The notes below the pieces were generated by a model that was not told where the DNA came from, did not search any database, and saw only the letters and a list, made by a program, of their open reading frames with translations. 64,000 nt of DNA, from positions 244,679 through 308,678 of the forward strand of contig NZ_CP041765.1 in assembly GCF_007559025.1 (NCBI RefSeq). Reading direction: 5' to 3'. This DNA comes from Tomitella fengzijianii. GTDB lineage: Bacteria; Actinomycetota; Actinomycetes; Mycobacteriales; Mycobacteriaceae. Below are positions 19,212 through 28,163 of this stretch, piece after piece. Position 1 is the first letter of the stretch; each line of letters starts with the position of its first letter. The translations under genes and the position numbers were made by a program.

Positions 19212-19421
19212 CTACGTGCGGCTGGCCTGGTATCCGGCCTCGTCGACGGCGGAGATGACGGCGGCATCGTCCACGGGCTGTGCGGACGAGATGACGAGCT
19301 TCCCGTCCTGCGCGCTGACGGAGACGACCTCGACGCCGGGGAGGGTTTCGACCTCTTCCCGCACGGCGCCCTCGCAGTGTCCGCAGCTCATTCCGGTCAC
19401 GGAGAATTCGGTGGTGCTCAT
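19212..19421 (-). CDS. copZ: CopZ-like heavy-metal-associated chaperone
   Basis: A 69-residue HMA domain protein. FSVTGMSCGHCEGAVREEV carries the GMxCxxC metal motif with a His between the cysteines (CGHC), and the ending ISAVDEAGYQA is standard. It carries Cu(I) in the cytoplasm to CopA. The ATG at 19421 follows AGAGGAACC. Two CsoR-type operators lie 42-82 bases upstream, so copper (or a related signal) should induce copZ-copA. Confidence 0.85.
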   Translation of the reverse strand: MSTTEFSVTGMSCGHCEGAVREEVETLPGVEVVSVSAQDGKLVISSAQPVDDAAVISAVDEAGYQASRT

Positions 19422-19462
19422 TGCGGGTTCCTCTCGTCGTGGGTGTTCGTCTACTACCGTTC

Positions 19463-19503
19463 TACCCCTAGGGGGTATGAGGTCAATATACCCATGGGGG
19501 GTA
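19463..19503. promoter_or_regulatory. Two predicted CsoR-family operators upstream of copZ-copA
   Basis: TACCCCTAGGGGGTA at 19463-19477 and ATACCCATGGGGGGTA at 19488-19503 are two near-perfect palindromes spaced 25 bases start to start. They match the sites in front of the ahpD-like gene and csoR. Confidence 0.75.
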
Positions 19504-19666
19504 CCAAGGGCAAGGGGGAGGGGTGAATCCGCCGCGGCGATGCCGACGGGGGCGGTGCTCGGCGACGCCGCGATGGAAGCGACGCGCGTCACATAAGCGG
19601 AGGTCGGCGCAACTCAACGATGTTGACCCCAGTACCGTGACGGGATTCGACGTGCGAAGGACGACT

Positions 19667-20374
19667 ATGACGAAGGCGAACAGCGCGGGCGAACGCTCAC
19701 CGCTCCGATTCTTCCGGCAGGATGACCGGCCCCAGGACCAGATCGACGCCGAGGCGGCGGTGGTGGGCCCGCTCGCCGAGGACCTGCGGGTGCTCAACGA
19801 GCTCTCGGTGGTCTCCGAGGTGGACGCGGATGCCGTGGGCCGTGCGCGCGAGCATCTCGAAGCCGCGCGGGCCATCCTCGCCGAGAAGACGCTCGACGGC
19901 CCGTACGGGGTGCGGTTCACCGCCGACGGCCGCCAGCGTTCGTGGGGCAACGCGGCCGTGGGTCTGCGCAATCCCATCGCGCCGCCGCTCGAGTTCGTCA
20001 AAGACGACGACGGCACGGTGCGCGCCGACTACTTCCTGCGCCGAGGCTACGAGGGCCCGCCCGGGCTCACGCACGGCGGCATCTCCGCGCTGATCCTGGA
20101 TCAGGTTCTCGGATACACGGCCACGGTCAACGGCTGCCCGGGGATGACGGGCACGCTGACGCTCCGGTACCGGAACCCGACGCCGCTGGGCGCGCTGCAC
20201 GCGGAGGCGCGGGTCGACCGCATCGAAGGCATCAAGGCTTTCGTCGTCGGGCATATTTCGGACGGCGAAACCGTTTGTGTGGAGGCGGAGGGCGTCTTCA
20301 TCCTCCCGCGCTGGGCCCGTGAGCGGATGGCGGCCGAAGCTTCCGCGGTCACCGAGGCGCCGGCGCAAGACTGA
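19667..20374 (+). CDS. PaaI/THEM4-like hot-dog thioesterase
   Basis: A 235-residue protein with a C-terminal hot-dog domain: GYEGPPGLTHGGISALILDQVLG (about residues 125-147) carries the HGG-x(8)-D pattern of PaaI-type acyl-CoA thioesterases, and TLTLRYRNPTPLG follows. The first 100 residues are helical and less conserved. The ATG at 19667 is preceded by GCGAAGGA; earlier frames have an unnatural Arg-rich text. It likely hydrolyses an acyl-CoA in the cytoplasm. The MFS exporter gene follows after 42 bases and may be in the same operon. Confidence 0.75.
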   Translation: MTKANSAGERSPLRFFRQDDRPQDQIDAEAAVVGPLAEDLRVLNELSVVSEVDADAVGRAREHLEAARAILAEKTLDGPYGVRFTADGRQRSWGNAAVGLRNPIAPPLEFVKDDDGTVRADYFLRRGYEGPPGLTHGGISALILDQVLGYTATVNGCPGMTGTLTLRYRNPTPLGALHAEARVDRIEGIKAFVVGHISDGETVCVEAEGVFILPRWARERMAAEASAVTEAPAQD

Positions 20375-20416
20375 GCACTGCCGGACACGGGGTACTGAAC
20401 AGGTGACAAGGAGATC

Positions 20417-21859
20417 ATGACGACGAACGACACGGGGAACATGGCCACGGAAGACACAGCTGCACCGGACACCGCCGCGCCGCGCTCGGGGCTGATCATC
20501 GGGATGCTGGTGGTGGCCGCGTTCGTGATGATCCTCAACGAGACCATCGTCTCGGTGGCACTGCCCGACCTGGCGAAGATCCTCGACGTCAGCGCCACCA
20601 CCGTCCAATGGCTGGCCAGCGGCTTCCTGCTGACCATGGCCGTGGTGATCCCGACCACTGGATTCCTTCTGGAGCGTTTCTCGCCCCGGGGGATCTTCCT
20701 GACGGCGATGAGCCTGTTCTCGGTGGGCACGCTGGTGTGCGCCGCGGCGCCGAACTTCGAGGTGCTGCTGGCGGGCCGCGTCGTGCAGGCCGGCGGCACC
20801 GCGGTGATGATCCCGCTGCTCATGACCACCGTGATGCGGCTGGTGCCGGAGGACAAGCGCGGCGCGACGATGGGCACGATGGCGATCGTCATCGGCTTCG
20901 CGCCCGCGCTGGGCCCCACTGTGGGCGGCGCGATCCTGTCCGGCCTGGGCTGGCGGTGGATGTTCTGGCTGGTGCTCATCCTTGCGGTGGCCATGTTCGC
21001 GGTCGGTGCCAGGCGGATGCACGTGCCGGGCGAGACGCGCAAGGTCCCGCTGGATGTGGCGTCGGTGATCATGTCCGGGCTGGCCTTCGCCGGGATCGTC
21101 TACGGCTTCTCGCTGATCGGGCAGTCCGGCGACACGGTGATGCCCGCGTGGCTGCCGATCGTCGCCGGCCTGGTGGTGCTGGGCGGCTTCGTCTGGCGAC
21201 AGATGGTGCTGCAGCGGGAGGACCGGCCGCTGCTGAGCCTGCTCCCGCTGGGCTACCGGCAGTTCACGGTGTCCGTCATCGTGGGCGTGCTGGTGTTCAT
21301 GTCGCTGCTCGGTGCCGGGGCGATCCTGCTGCCGATGTACATGCAGAACGTCCTGGGGGAGAGCACGTTCGTCACCGGGATCGCCCTGCTGCCCGGCGGC
21401 CTGGCGCTCGCGGCGCTGTCGCGCCCCGTCGGCCGGCTCTACGACCGCGTGGGCGCCCGGCCGCTGCTCATCCCGGGCGCGGCCGGGATGGCGGTGGCGC
21501 TGTGGCTGTTCGCGCTGCTCGGCGAGGACTCCTCGCTGTGGGCGGTGATCGGCATCGACATCCTCCTGATGGTGGCGCTCGGCGTCATGATGACCCCGAT
21601 GATGACCGAGGCGCTGGGCGTGCTGCCGGACTCGCTGTACTCGCACGGCAGCGCCATCCTCACCACGCTGCAGCAGGTGGCGGGCGCGCTGGGCAGCGCG
21701 GTGTTCGTCTCCGTCGCCACTCTGGGCAGCAGCGGTCCCGCGCTGGACGCCGGCGGCATGCGCGTGGCGTTCGCGACGGCCGGGGCCATCGGCATCGTCG
21801 CCTTCGTCGCCTCGCTGTTCCTCAAGCGCAGCGCGCCGGCCGGCGGGCACGGTCACTGA
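20417..21859 (+). CDS. DHA2-family MFS multidrug transporter (14 helices)
   Basis: A 480-residue membrane protein. MILNETIVSVALPDLAKIL is the DHA2 motif D1-type N terminus, followed by WLASGFLLTMAVVIPTTGFL, motif A-like LLERFSPRG, LAGRVVQAGGTAVMIPL and the motif C-like helix GFAPALGPTVGGAIL typical of antiporters. About 14 transmembrane helices can be traced. It likely exports drugs or amphiphilic compounds with proton exchange. The start at 20417 follows AAGGAG. A very long perfect palindrome ends the operon at 21873. Confidence 0.85.
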   Translation: MTTNDTGNMATEDTAAPDTAAPRSGLIIGMLVVAAFVMILNETIVSVALPDLAKILDVSATTVQWLASGFLLTMAVVIPTTGFLLERFSPRGIFLTAMSLFSVGTLVCAAAPNFEVLLAGRVVQAGGTAVMIPLLMTTVMRLVPEDKRGATMGTMAIVIGFAPALGPTVGGAILSGLGWRWMFWLVLILAVAMFAVGARRMHVPGETRKVPLDVASVIMSGLAFAGIVYGFSLIGQSGDTVMPAWLPIVAGLVVLGGFVWRQMVLQREDRPLLSLLPLGYRQFTVSVIVGVLVFMSLLGAGAILLPMYMQNVLGESTFVTGIALLPGGLALAALSRPVGRLYDRVGARPLLIPGAAGMAVALWLFALLGEDSSLWAVIGIDILLMVALGVMMTPMMTEALGVLPDSLYSHGSAILTTLQQVAGALGSAVFVSVATLGSSGPALDAGGMRVAFATAGAIGIVAFVASLFLKRSAPAGGHGH

Positions 21860-21872
21860 CAGGCACTGCACG

Positions 21873-21920
21873 GAAGACGGCTGTGGCGCGGTTCCGCGGA
21901 ACCGCGCCACAGCCGTCTTC
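21873..21920. terminator. 48-base perfect palindrome, terminator-like (palindrome family 2)
   Basis: GAAGACGGCTGTGGCGCGGT (continuing TCC) is followed by a two-base GC centre and its exact complement, ending GCGCCACAGCCGTCTTC: every position of the 48 bases pairs. It starts 14 bases after the MFS stop. The outer ACGGCTGTG/CACAGCCGT and inner TCCGC/GAACCGCG text recur in the hairpin at 46965, so this is a repeated terminator-like element. Confidence 0.75.
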
Positions 21921-21929
21921 GTGTCTCTG

Positions 21930-22049
21930 TCAGCCGCCGGTGATCGCGAAGGCGGCGATCGGCATCGCTCCGGCGATGAGGCACCCCGCACCGCCGATAA
22001 TGCACGCCGTCAGCTCCCGACGATCTTGTGTACGCAAATTGCGAATCAA
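21930..22049 (-). CDS. Possible 39-residue membrane peptide
   Basis: A short frame on the minus strand starts with TTG at 22049, eight bases after a GCGGGGTGAGAG purine-rich stretch. It encodes LIRNLRTQDRREL followed by a hydrophobic stretch TACIIGGAGCLIAGAMPIAAF and ends ITGG. A charged N terminus plus one membrane helix is coherent for a real small protein. It cannot be longer because a stop lies in frame just upstream. No recognised family; TTG start and small size keep confidence low. Confidence 0.3.
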   Translation of the reverse strand: MIRNLRTQDRRELTACIIGGAGCLIAGAMPIAAFAITGG

Positions 22050-22496
22050 CTCTCACCCCGCTTCCACGATGCCGGCGCGCGAGATCGCACCGGACACGAC
22101 TGCAATTCCAGGGCCCGCCGCGCGAGCGCCCACCGCTGATCCGCGCACCGCGTATCCACGCCGCGCACGAAATGTCGACCGTGGCGGGGGAATGGATGCT
22201 CGGAGCGGGAGAACAGGCGGGTGGCGTACGCCCGCGGCCCGGCCACGACTCTAGTGCCGGGGTGCGGGAAAGGCGAGGGTGCGTCCGGTCACCACGGCGC
22301 CCAGGTGAGGCAGGTGCAGTGTCCCTGATCACATTGGGCAACTGCGAGTCTATGAGACAGGTCACACTGAACGATCTGCATCGTTGAGCGCGAATCCGTT
22401 GACGATAAACCCTTCCAAACGCGAGCCTTGCTGCACCGAATGATCCGGTGCCCCGCCCACAAGGCGCGGACACCACCGACCGAACGGTGGAGCGTG
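22050..22496. other. 447-base intergenic region
   Basis: No convincing gene is present. The composition is less GC-rich than the surroundings. It must hold the promoter of the oxidoreductase gene at 22497; the stretch GTTGACGATAAACCCTTCC at about 22397 has a TTGACG that could be a -35 box, but no good -10 follows at the right distance. Confidence 0.4.
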
Positions 22497-25400
22497 ATGA
22501 CCGAGACGACGATCCGCGAGCTCCCGGCGGGACCACAGTCCGCACCGGGGCAGCCCGAGTACGACCTGGACGATCGCTACCGGCCCGGGAGCGGCCGCGT
22601 GCTGCTGACCGGCGTCCAGGCCATCGCCCGGCAGTTGGTCGAGCAGCAGGTGCGCGACCTGCGCGCCGGGCGCCGGGTGGGCACCTTCGTCTCCGGCTAC
22701 CCGGGCAGCCCCCTGGCCGGCGTGGACTCGCTGCTGCACGGCATCCCGCAGGTGCTCGCCGAGCACGACATCGCTTTCACGCCCGGGATGAACGAGGAGA
22801 TCGCCGCCACCGCGGTGTGGGGCAGCCAGGCGGACCTGGGCGCGGGCACGCCGACGCACGACGGCGTCGTCGGCGTCTGGTACGGCAAGGGTCCCGGCCT
22901 CGACCGGGCCACCGACGCCCTGCGGCACGCGAACATGTACGGCGTGAACCCCGCGGGCGGCGTGCTGCTGATGGTCGGCGACGACCCGGCCTCGAAGTCC
23001 TCCACCGTGCCCGCGGTCAGCGAGCGATCACTCGCCGCGCTGGGCATCCCGGTGCTGTTCCCTCGCAATGCGGAGGAGATCGTCACAATGGGCCAGCACG
23101 GCGTCGCGCTCTCGCGGGCGTCCGGGTGCATCGTGGCCCTCAAGATCGTCGCGGACGTGGCCGACGGTTCCTGGAGCGTCGACGGTGGCGAGCTGACGCC
23201 GGAGATCACCGTGCCGCGGATCGAGTGGGACGGAAAGTCCTTCGAATACGTGCAGCGCCCGCTCGCCGCGCCGGGCGACAGCGTGATCGCCGAAAAGGAC
23301 CTCTACGGACCGCGGCGCGCAGTGGTCGAGGCGTACGGCGAGGCGAACGGGCTCGACGTCATCGAGGTCGACCCCGCGGGCGCCCGCCTGGGCGTCGCCG
23401 CCACGGGCACCGCCTTCGACGCGGTGCGCCAGGGCCTCAAGGACCTGGGCCTGGACGACGGCGCGCTGCACCGGGCCGGCATCCGGCTGCTGCGCATCGG
23501 CATGCCCTCCCCGCTGGGGACGGCGCGGGTGCGCGAGTTCGCGGACGGGCTCGACGAACTGCTGGTGGTGGAGGACAAAACCGCGTTCGTCGAGGCGCAG
23601 ATCCGCGAGATCCTCTACGGCACCGCGCAGGCGCCGCGCATCCTGGGCAAGCGCGACCGGGCCGGCCGGCCGCTCATGCCCGTGGACGGCGAGCTCACCA
23701 CCGGGCGGATGCTGGCACCGCTGCGGCACGTGCTCGAGGACCATGCGCCCGGTCTCATCGCGCCGGCGAAGAGGCCGCTGCCGCCGGCACTGAGCATCGA
23801 GCCGCTCTCCGCCCACCGCACCCCGTACTTCTGCAGCGGTTGCCCGCACAACCGCTCGACCGCCCTGCCCGACGGCTCGATCGGCGGCGGCGGCATCGGT
23901 TGCCACACCTTGGTGACCGTCTCCGGGCGCACCGACAGCGCCGTCACCGGCCTGACCCAGATGGGCGGCGAGGGGACCCAGTGGATCGGCCAGGCGCCGT
24001 TCACCGACGTGCCCCACACGTTCCAGAACCTCGGCGACGGCACCTACTACCACTCGGGGCAACTGGCCGTGCAGGCGTGCGTGGCGGCCGGGGTGAACAT
24101 CACCTACAAGATCCTGCACAACGACGTCGTGGCGATGACCGGCGCGCAAGACGCCGAGGGCGCGCTCACCGTCGCGGCACTCACCCGCAAGCTGGCTCTG
24201 GAGGGCGTCGCGAAGATCATCGTGTGCGCCGACGAGCCGGAGCGGCATCTGACCCGCGTGCCCGCCCGGTTCCGCAGGGCGGCAGTGCGGCTGGGCGTCC
24301 GGCGCCCCACCGGCTTCGCCGACAACGCGGAGCTGTGGCACCGCGACCGGCTCGACGAGGCGCAGCGCCTGCTGCGCGACGTCCCCGGCGTCACGGTGCT
24401 CGTCTACGACCAGCACTGCGCTGCCGACGCCCGCCGGCAGCGCAAGCGCGGCACCCTTCCCGCGCGCAACACCCGCGTGGTCATCAACCCGGCGGTGTGC
24501 GAGGGATGCGGCGACTGCGGCGTCAAGAGCAACTGCCTGTCGGTGCAGCCGATGGAGACCGAGTTCGGTACCAAGACCCGCATCGACCAGACCTCCTGCA
24601 ACACCGACTATTCGTGCATGGACGGCGACTGCCCGGCGTTCGTCACCGTGCAGGCGCCCGACGGGCCGGCCCCGCGGCACGATGCAGTGCCCGAGCCGCC
24701 GGCCGTTCCCGCCCCCGACGACGCCTCCGCCGGGGCGGGCACCCGCAGCGTGTTCATCGCGGGCATCGGCGGCACCGGCATCGTCACCGTCAATCAGGTG
24801 CTGGCCACAGCGGCCATGCGGGCCGGGTTCGACGTGGAGTCGCTCGACCAGATCGGGATGAGCCAGAAGGCCGGGCCGGTGGTCTCGCACCTGCGGTTCG
24901 CCCGCGGAACCCTGGAACCGGCCAACCGGGTGACCCCCGGCAGCGCCACCGGCATCCTTGCGCTGGACCTGCTCACCGCAGCCGAGGAGCGCAACCTCGC
25001 CTACGGGGTCGCCGGTCGCACCCTGGTGGCCGCCTCGACCAGCCGCACGCCCACCGGCGACATGGTCTACGACCGCTCCGTGCACCACCCCGACGAGGCC
25101 GACCTGCTCGACCGCGTGGGCGCGGTGGCGCGGCGACTGGAGTCGATCGACGCGCTCGCCGCGGCCGAGGAGCTGTTCGGCGACACCACCGCCGCCAACT
25201 TCCTCGTCGTCGGCGCCGCCCACCAGATGGGGGCCCTGCCGATCCCGGCGGAGGCCATAGAGGAGGCCATCGGCATCAACGGCAGGTCTGTGGACCAGAA
25301 CATCGCCGCCTTCCGCTGGGGCCGCGCCGCCGTCGCCGAGCCCGGGATCTTCGCCGCCGCAGCCGCACCGGCGCATCGGCGGCGGCGCACCGCCGTGCCG

Positions 25401-26054
25401 CCCGACCTGCGCATGGGCCTGAGTATCGGGGGCGAGGCCCGCACGGTCGCGCTGCTTCGCGCGGGGGAGCTCATCGACTTCCAGGGCGAGGCGCTCGCCG
25501 GGCGCTACCTGCGTCGCGTGCAGCGGGCGTGGGACGCGGAGCAGGCCGCCGGCGGCTCCGGGGAGTTCGCCGAGGCCGTGGCGCGCGGGCTCTACAAGCT
25601 CACCGCCTACAAGGACGAGTACGAGGTGGCCCGGCTGCTCACCGACCCGGCGTTCGCCGACGCGGTGCAGGGCCAGGTGCCCGGCGGCACGGCCCTCACG
25701 TTCAAGCTCCACCCGCCGACGCTCAAGGCGCTCGGCCGTACCCGCAAGGTCGGGTTCGGCCCCCGCTCGCACACCGTGCTGCGGGCGCTCGCCCACGGTC
25801 GCCGACTGCGCGGCACCCGCCTGGACCCGTTCGGGCACACCGCGATGCGGCGCCTGGAGCGGGGCCTGCTGGCCAACTACGAGGCCACCGTCGACGGGCT
25901 CCTCGCCGAGCTGCACACCGTCGACGGGTACGCCCGGGCCGTGGAGTTCGCCGGGCTGCCGGAGATGATCCGCGGCTACGAGGACGTCAAGCTCGCGAAC
26001 GTCGAGGCCTATCGTGAACGCCTTGCCGGGCTCGGCATCCCCGACGACTTCTGA
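22497..26054 (+). CDS. Fused indolepyruvate:ferredoxin oxidoreductase-type 2-oxoacid oxidoreductase
   Basis: A 1185-residue fusion of the IorA and IorB parts. FVSGYPGSPLAGVDSLLH starts the pyrimidine-binding domain; YFCSGCPHNRSTALP and GGGGIGCHTLVTVSG lie in the thiamine-diphosphate region (about residues 445-480); VCEGCGDCGVKSNCLSVQP (about 667) and YSCMDGDCPAFV bring iron-sulfur cysteines; FIAGIGGTGIVTVNQVLATA (about 755) begins the gamma-type domain. It converts aryl 2-oxoacids to aryl-CoA with ferredoxin reduction. The ATG at 22497 follows GGTGGAGC. The dehydrogenase and Lrp genes that follow suggest aromatic or branched amino acid breakdown. Confidence 0.85.
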   Translation: MTETTIRELPAGPQSAPGQPEYDLDDRYRPGSGRVLLTGVQAIARQLVEQQVRDLRAGRRVGTFVSGYPGSPLAGVDSLLHGIPQVLAEHDIAFTPGMNEEIAATAVWGSQADLGAGTPTHDGVVGVWYGKGPGLDRATDALRHANMYGVNPAGGVLLMVGDDPASKSSTVPAVSERSLAALGIPVLFPRNAEEIVTMGQHGVALSRASGCIVALKIVADVADGSWSVDGGELTPEITVPRIEWDGKSFEYVQRPLAAPGDSVIAEKDLYGPRRAVVEAYGEANGLDVIEVDPAGARLGVAATGTAFDAVRQGLKDLGLDDGALHRAGIRLLRIGMPSPLGTARVREFADGLDELLVVEDKTAFVEAQIREILYGTAQAPRILGKRDRAGRPLMPVDGELTTGRMLAPLRHVLEDHAPGLIAPAKRPLPPALSIEPLSAHRTPYFCSGCPHNRSTALPDGSIGGGGIGCHTLVTVSGRTDSAVTGLTQMGGEGTQWIGQAPFTDVPHTFQNLGDGTYYHSGQLAVQACVAAGVNITYKILHNDVVAMTGAQDAEGALTVAALTRKLALEGVAKIIVCADEPERHLTRVPARFRRAAVRLGVRRPTGFADNAELWHRDRLDEAQRLLRDVPGVTVLVYDQHCAADARRQRKRGTLPARNTRVVINPAVCEGCGDCGVKSNCLSVQPMETEFGTKTRIDQTSCNTDYSCMDGDCPAFVTVQAPDGPAPRHDAVPEPPAVPAPDDASAGAGTRSVFIAGIGGTGIVTVNQVLATAAMRAGFDVESLDQIGMSQKAGPVVSHLRFARGTLEPANRVTPGSATGILALDLLTAAEERNLAYGVAGRTLVAASTSRTPTGDMVYDRSVHHPDEADLLDRVGAVARRLESIDALAAAEELFGDTTAANFLVVGAAHQMGALPIPAEAIEEAIGINGRSVDQNIAAFRWGRAAVAEPGIFAAAAAPAHRRRRTAVPPDLRMGLSIGGEARTVALLRAGELIDFQGEALAGRYLRRVQRAWDAEQAAGGSGEFAEAVARGLYKLTAYKDEYEVARLLTDPAFADAVQGQVPGGTALTFKLHPPTLKALGRTRKVGFGPRSHTVLRALAHGRRLRGTRLDPFGHTAMRRLERGLLANYEATVDGLLAELHTVDGYARAVEFAGLPEMIRGYEDVKLANVEAYRERLAGLGIPDDF

Positions 26055-26191
26055 TCACGCAGACCCGTCGACGTCCGCTCACACCCATTCTCTCCCCGCA
26101 CAGACCCCTGCACGCCGAGCGATCCTCGCGTCGGGCGACAACCCGGCCCGCACACCGGGCCGGACCGCAACCACGGAAGGGACACCACCTG

Positions 26192-27292
26192 ATGACCGCC
26201 ACCCTCACCCGCATGGACGAGCGCACCGCCCCTGATGCCGACACCGCCGGCGTGTTCGCCGGATCCCGCAGCCTCACCGACCGCCCGCACGAGCAGGTGG
26301 TGCACGTGGCGGACGCGGAGACCGGCCTGCGCGCGATCATCGCCATCCACTCCACCGCGCTCGGCCCCGCGCTGGGCGGCACCCGTTTCCACCCGTTCGC
26401 CACCGAGGCCGCGGCGCTCGAGGACGCGCTGCGGCTGTCGCTGGGCATGACCTACAAGTCCGCGGTGGCGGGCGCCGACCTGGGCGGCGGCAAGGCCGTC
26501 ATCATCGGCGACCCGGCCGCGATGAAGACCGACGCGCTGCTGGGCGCGTACGGGCGGTTCGTCGAGGCGCTCGGCGGGCGCTACATCACCGCCGCGGACG
26601 TGGGCACCGACGCGTCCGACCTGGACGTGATCGGCCGGCACACCGACCATGTGGTGGGGCGCACCGCGGGTGCCGGCGGATCGGGCGACAGCTCCCACCT
26701 CACCGCGCTGGGGGTGTACGAGTCGATGCGGGCCGGTACCCGGCACGTGTGGGGCGCGGACACGCCGGACGGGCTGACCGTGGGGGTCGAGGGCGTCGGC
26801 AAGGTGGGCCGCGAGCTGGTGCGGATGCTCGTAGACGGGGGCGCCCGCGTGGTGGTGACCGACGTGAACGCGGCCGCCGTGGCCGACGTGCTCGGGCGCT
26901 TCCCCGGCGTGCGCGCCGCGGACGGACTGGGCGGTGAAGGACTCGACGTGTACGCCCCGTGCGCGCTGGGCGGCACCCTCACCCCGGGCGGCGTCGACGG
27001 GCTGGGCGCGCGGCTGGTGTGCGGCTCGGCGAACAACCAGCTCTCCGACGCGCGCGTCGACACGCTGCTGGCGGCGCGCGGGATCACCTGGGTGCCGGAC
27101 TATCTCGCAAACGCGGGCGGGCTGATCCAGGTGGCCGGCGAGCGCGCGGGCGACGACGGCGCCGTCGTCGAGGCGCGTGTGCGGGCCATCGGTGACCGCG
27201 CCGCGCGGATCCTGGACAAGGCGCGGGCCGAGGGCACCACCCCGGGCCATGCTGCCGACCGGGTGGCCGAGGAGCGCATCGACGGCGCGTGA
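26192..27292 (+). CDS. Leu/Phe/Val-type amino acid dehydrogenase
   Basis: A 366-residue member of the Glu/Leu/Phe/Val dehydrogenase family. GTRFHPFATEAAALEDALRL, MTYKSAVAGADLGGGKAVI (with the two active-site Lys residues, about 91 and 103) and the NAD-binding VGVEGVGKVGRELVRML are characteristic; the length fits leucine/phenylalanine dehydrogenases rather than Glu dehydrogenase. It deaminates an amino acid to its 2-oxoacid with NAD. The product would feed the 2-oxoacid oxidoreductase encoded 137 bases upstream. Phenylalanine is my best guess for the substrate; sequence alone cannot decide. Confidence 0.85.
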   Translation: MTATLTRMDERTAPDADTAGVFAGSRSLTDRPHEQVVHVADAETGLRAIIAIHSTALGPALGGTRFHPFATEAAALEDALRLSLGMTYKSAVAGADLGGGKAVIIGDPAAMKTDALLGAYGRFVEALGGRYITAADVGTDASDLDVIGRHTDHVVGRTAGAGGSGDSSHLTALGVYESMRAGTRHVWGADTPDGLTVGVEGVGKVGRELVRMLVDGGARVVVTDVNAAAVADVLGRFPGVRAADGLGGEGLDVYAPCALGGTLTPGGVDGLGARLVCGSANNQLSDARVDTLLAARGITWVPDYLANAGGLIQVAGERAGDDGAVVEARVRAIGDRAARILDKARAEGTTPGHAADRVAEERIDGA

Positions 27293-27312
27293 CGCAGGCC
27301 GGCCGGCGGCGG

Positions 27313-27816
27313 TCATTCCGCCGCCGGCGTCGACCTGCCGTGCCCGGCGCCGCGGGTGATGTGGTCTAGCAGCGGCTGGGTCCGGTAGGCCACCGGGGTG
27401 GTCAGGGCCAGCGTGGTCGTCGTGTGGGCGACCCCGGGGATCGCGTGCAGCCGCTCGAGCTGGCGGAGCATCGCCTCCTGCGACTCGGCCGCCATCCGCA
27501 CCAGAAGGTCTTCCCGGCCGGTGGTGGAGTGCACCTCCAGCACCTCGGGCATCCGGCCGAGCTCGGAGATCACCTGCGGAAGCCGCGCCTGCTCCAGCCC
27601 GACGCCGATGAACGCCTGCAGCGGCAGCCCCAGCGCCGGGAGATCCAGGACGGGCCGGTATCCGGACACCGCCCCGGACTCCTCGAGTTTCCGCAGCCGT
27701 GACTGCACGGTGTTGCGCGTGACGCCCAGCTGCGCGGCGATGCTCACGACCCCGGCGCGCGGGTTCTCGGTGAGCGCGTCGAGCAGCGCGGCATCCAGGC
27801 GGTCGAGATCCGTCAC
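27313..27816 (-). CDS. Lrp/AsnC-family transcriptional regulator
   Basis: A 167-residue regulator with the Lrp helix-turn-helix (LDALTENPRAGVVSIAAQLG then VTRNTVQSRLRKLEESGAV, about residues 11-49) and an RAM ligand-binding domain (VLEVHSTTGREDLLVRM, VAHTTTTLALTTPV). The GTG start at 27816 gives the family length. It converges on the amino acid dehydrogenase gene and is divergent from a broken amino acid permease gene, so it most likely senses an amino acid and once controlled both. Confidence 0.85.
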   Translation of the reverse strand: MTDLDRLDAALLDALTENPRAGVVSIAAQLGVTRNTVQSRLRKLEESGAVSGYRPVLDLPALGLPLQAFIGVGLEQARLPQVISELGRMPEVLEVHSTTGREDLLVRMAAESQEAMLRQLERLHAIPGVAHTTTTLALTTPVAYRTQPLLDHITRGAGHGRSTPAAE

Positions 27817-27867
27817 CCCTCCACTATCCCACCTCCCCACCTCTTCCACTTCCACCAGGAGCTTGCC

Positions 27868-28083
27868 ATGCCGGGAACCGGAATTTGGCGCACCAATTCC
27901 ATCGAGCAGTCCATCCAGGACACCGACGAGCCCGGCCGCAGGCTCAAGCGGCAGCTGACGACGCGCGATCTGATCATCTTCGGCGTGGCGGTGGCCGTGG
28001 GCGCGGGGATCTTCACCGTCACCGCCCGTGCCGCCGGCGACGCCGAACCCGAGCGCGTTCTGCAGGACGCGTCGCCCGGCTGA
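27868..28083 (+). pseudogene. Truncated APC-family amino acid permease
   Basis: 71 codons remain. SIEQSIQDTDEPGRRLKRQL followed by TTRDLIIFGVAVAVGAGIFTVTARAAGD is the N terminus and first membrane helix of APC-family permeases (normally about 450-500 residues). After GDAEPERVLQDASPG the frame stops and no permease text follows in any frame. A deletion has thus removed over 80 percent of the gene. Its ATG and position opposite the Lrp gene look intact. It cannot transport. Confidence 0.75.
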
Positions 28084-28163
28084 GCCGGGGAGGGCGCGGC
28101 GCGGGCACACGCGGCATCGAGGATGTGCGCGCCCGTACCGCGCCCGGGGTGCATCATCGATGG

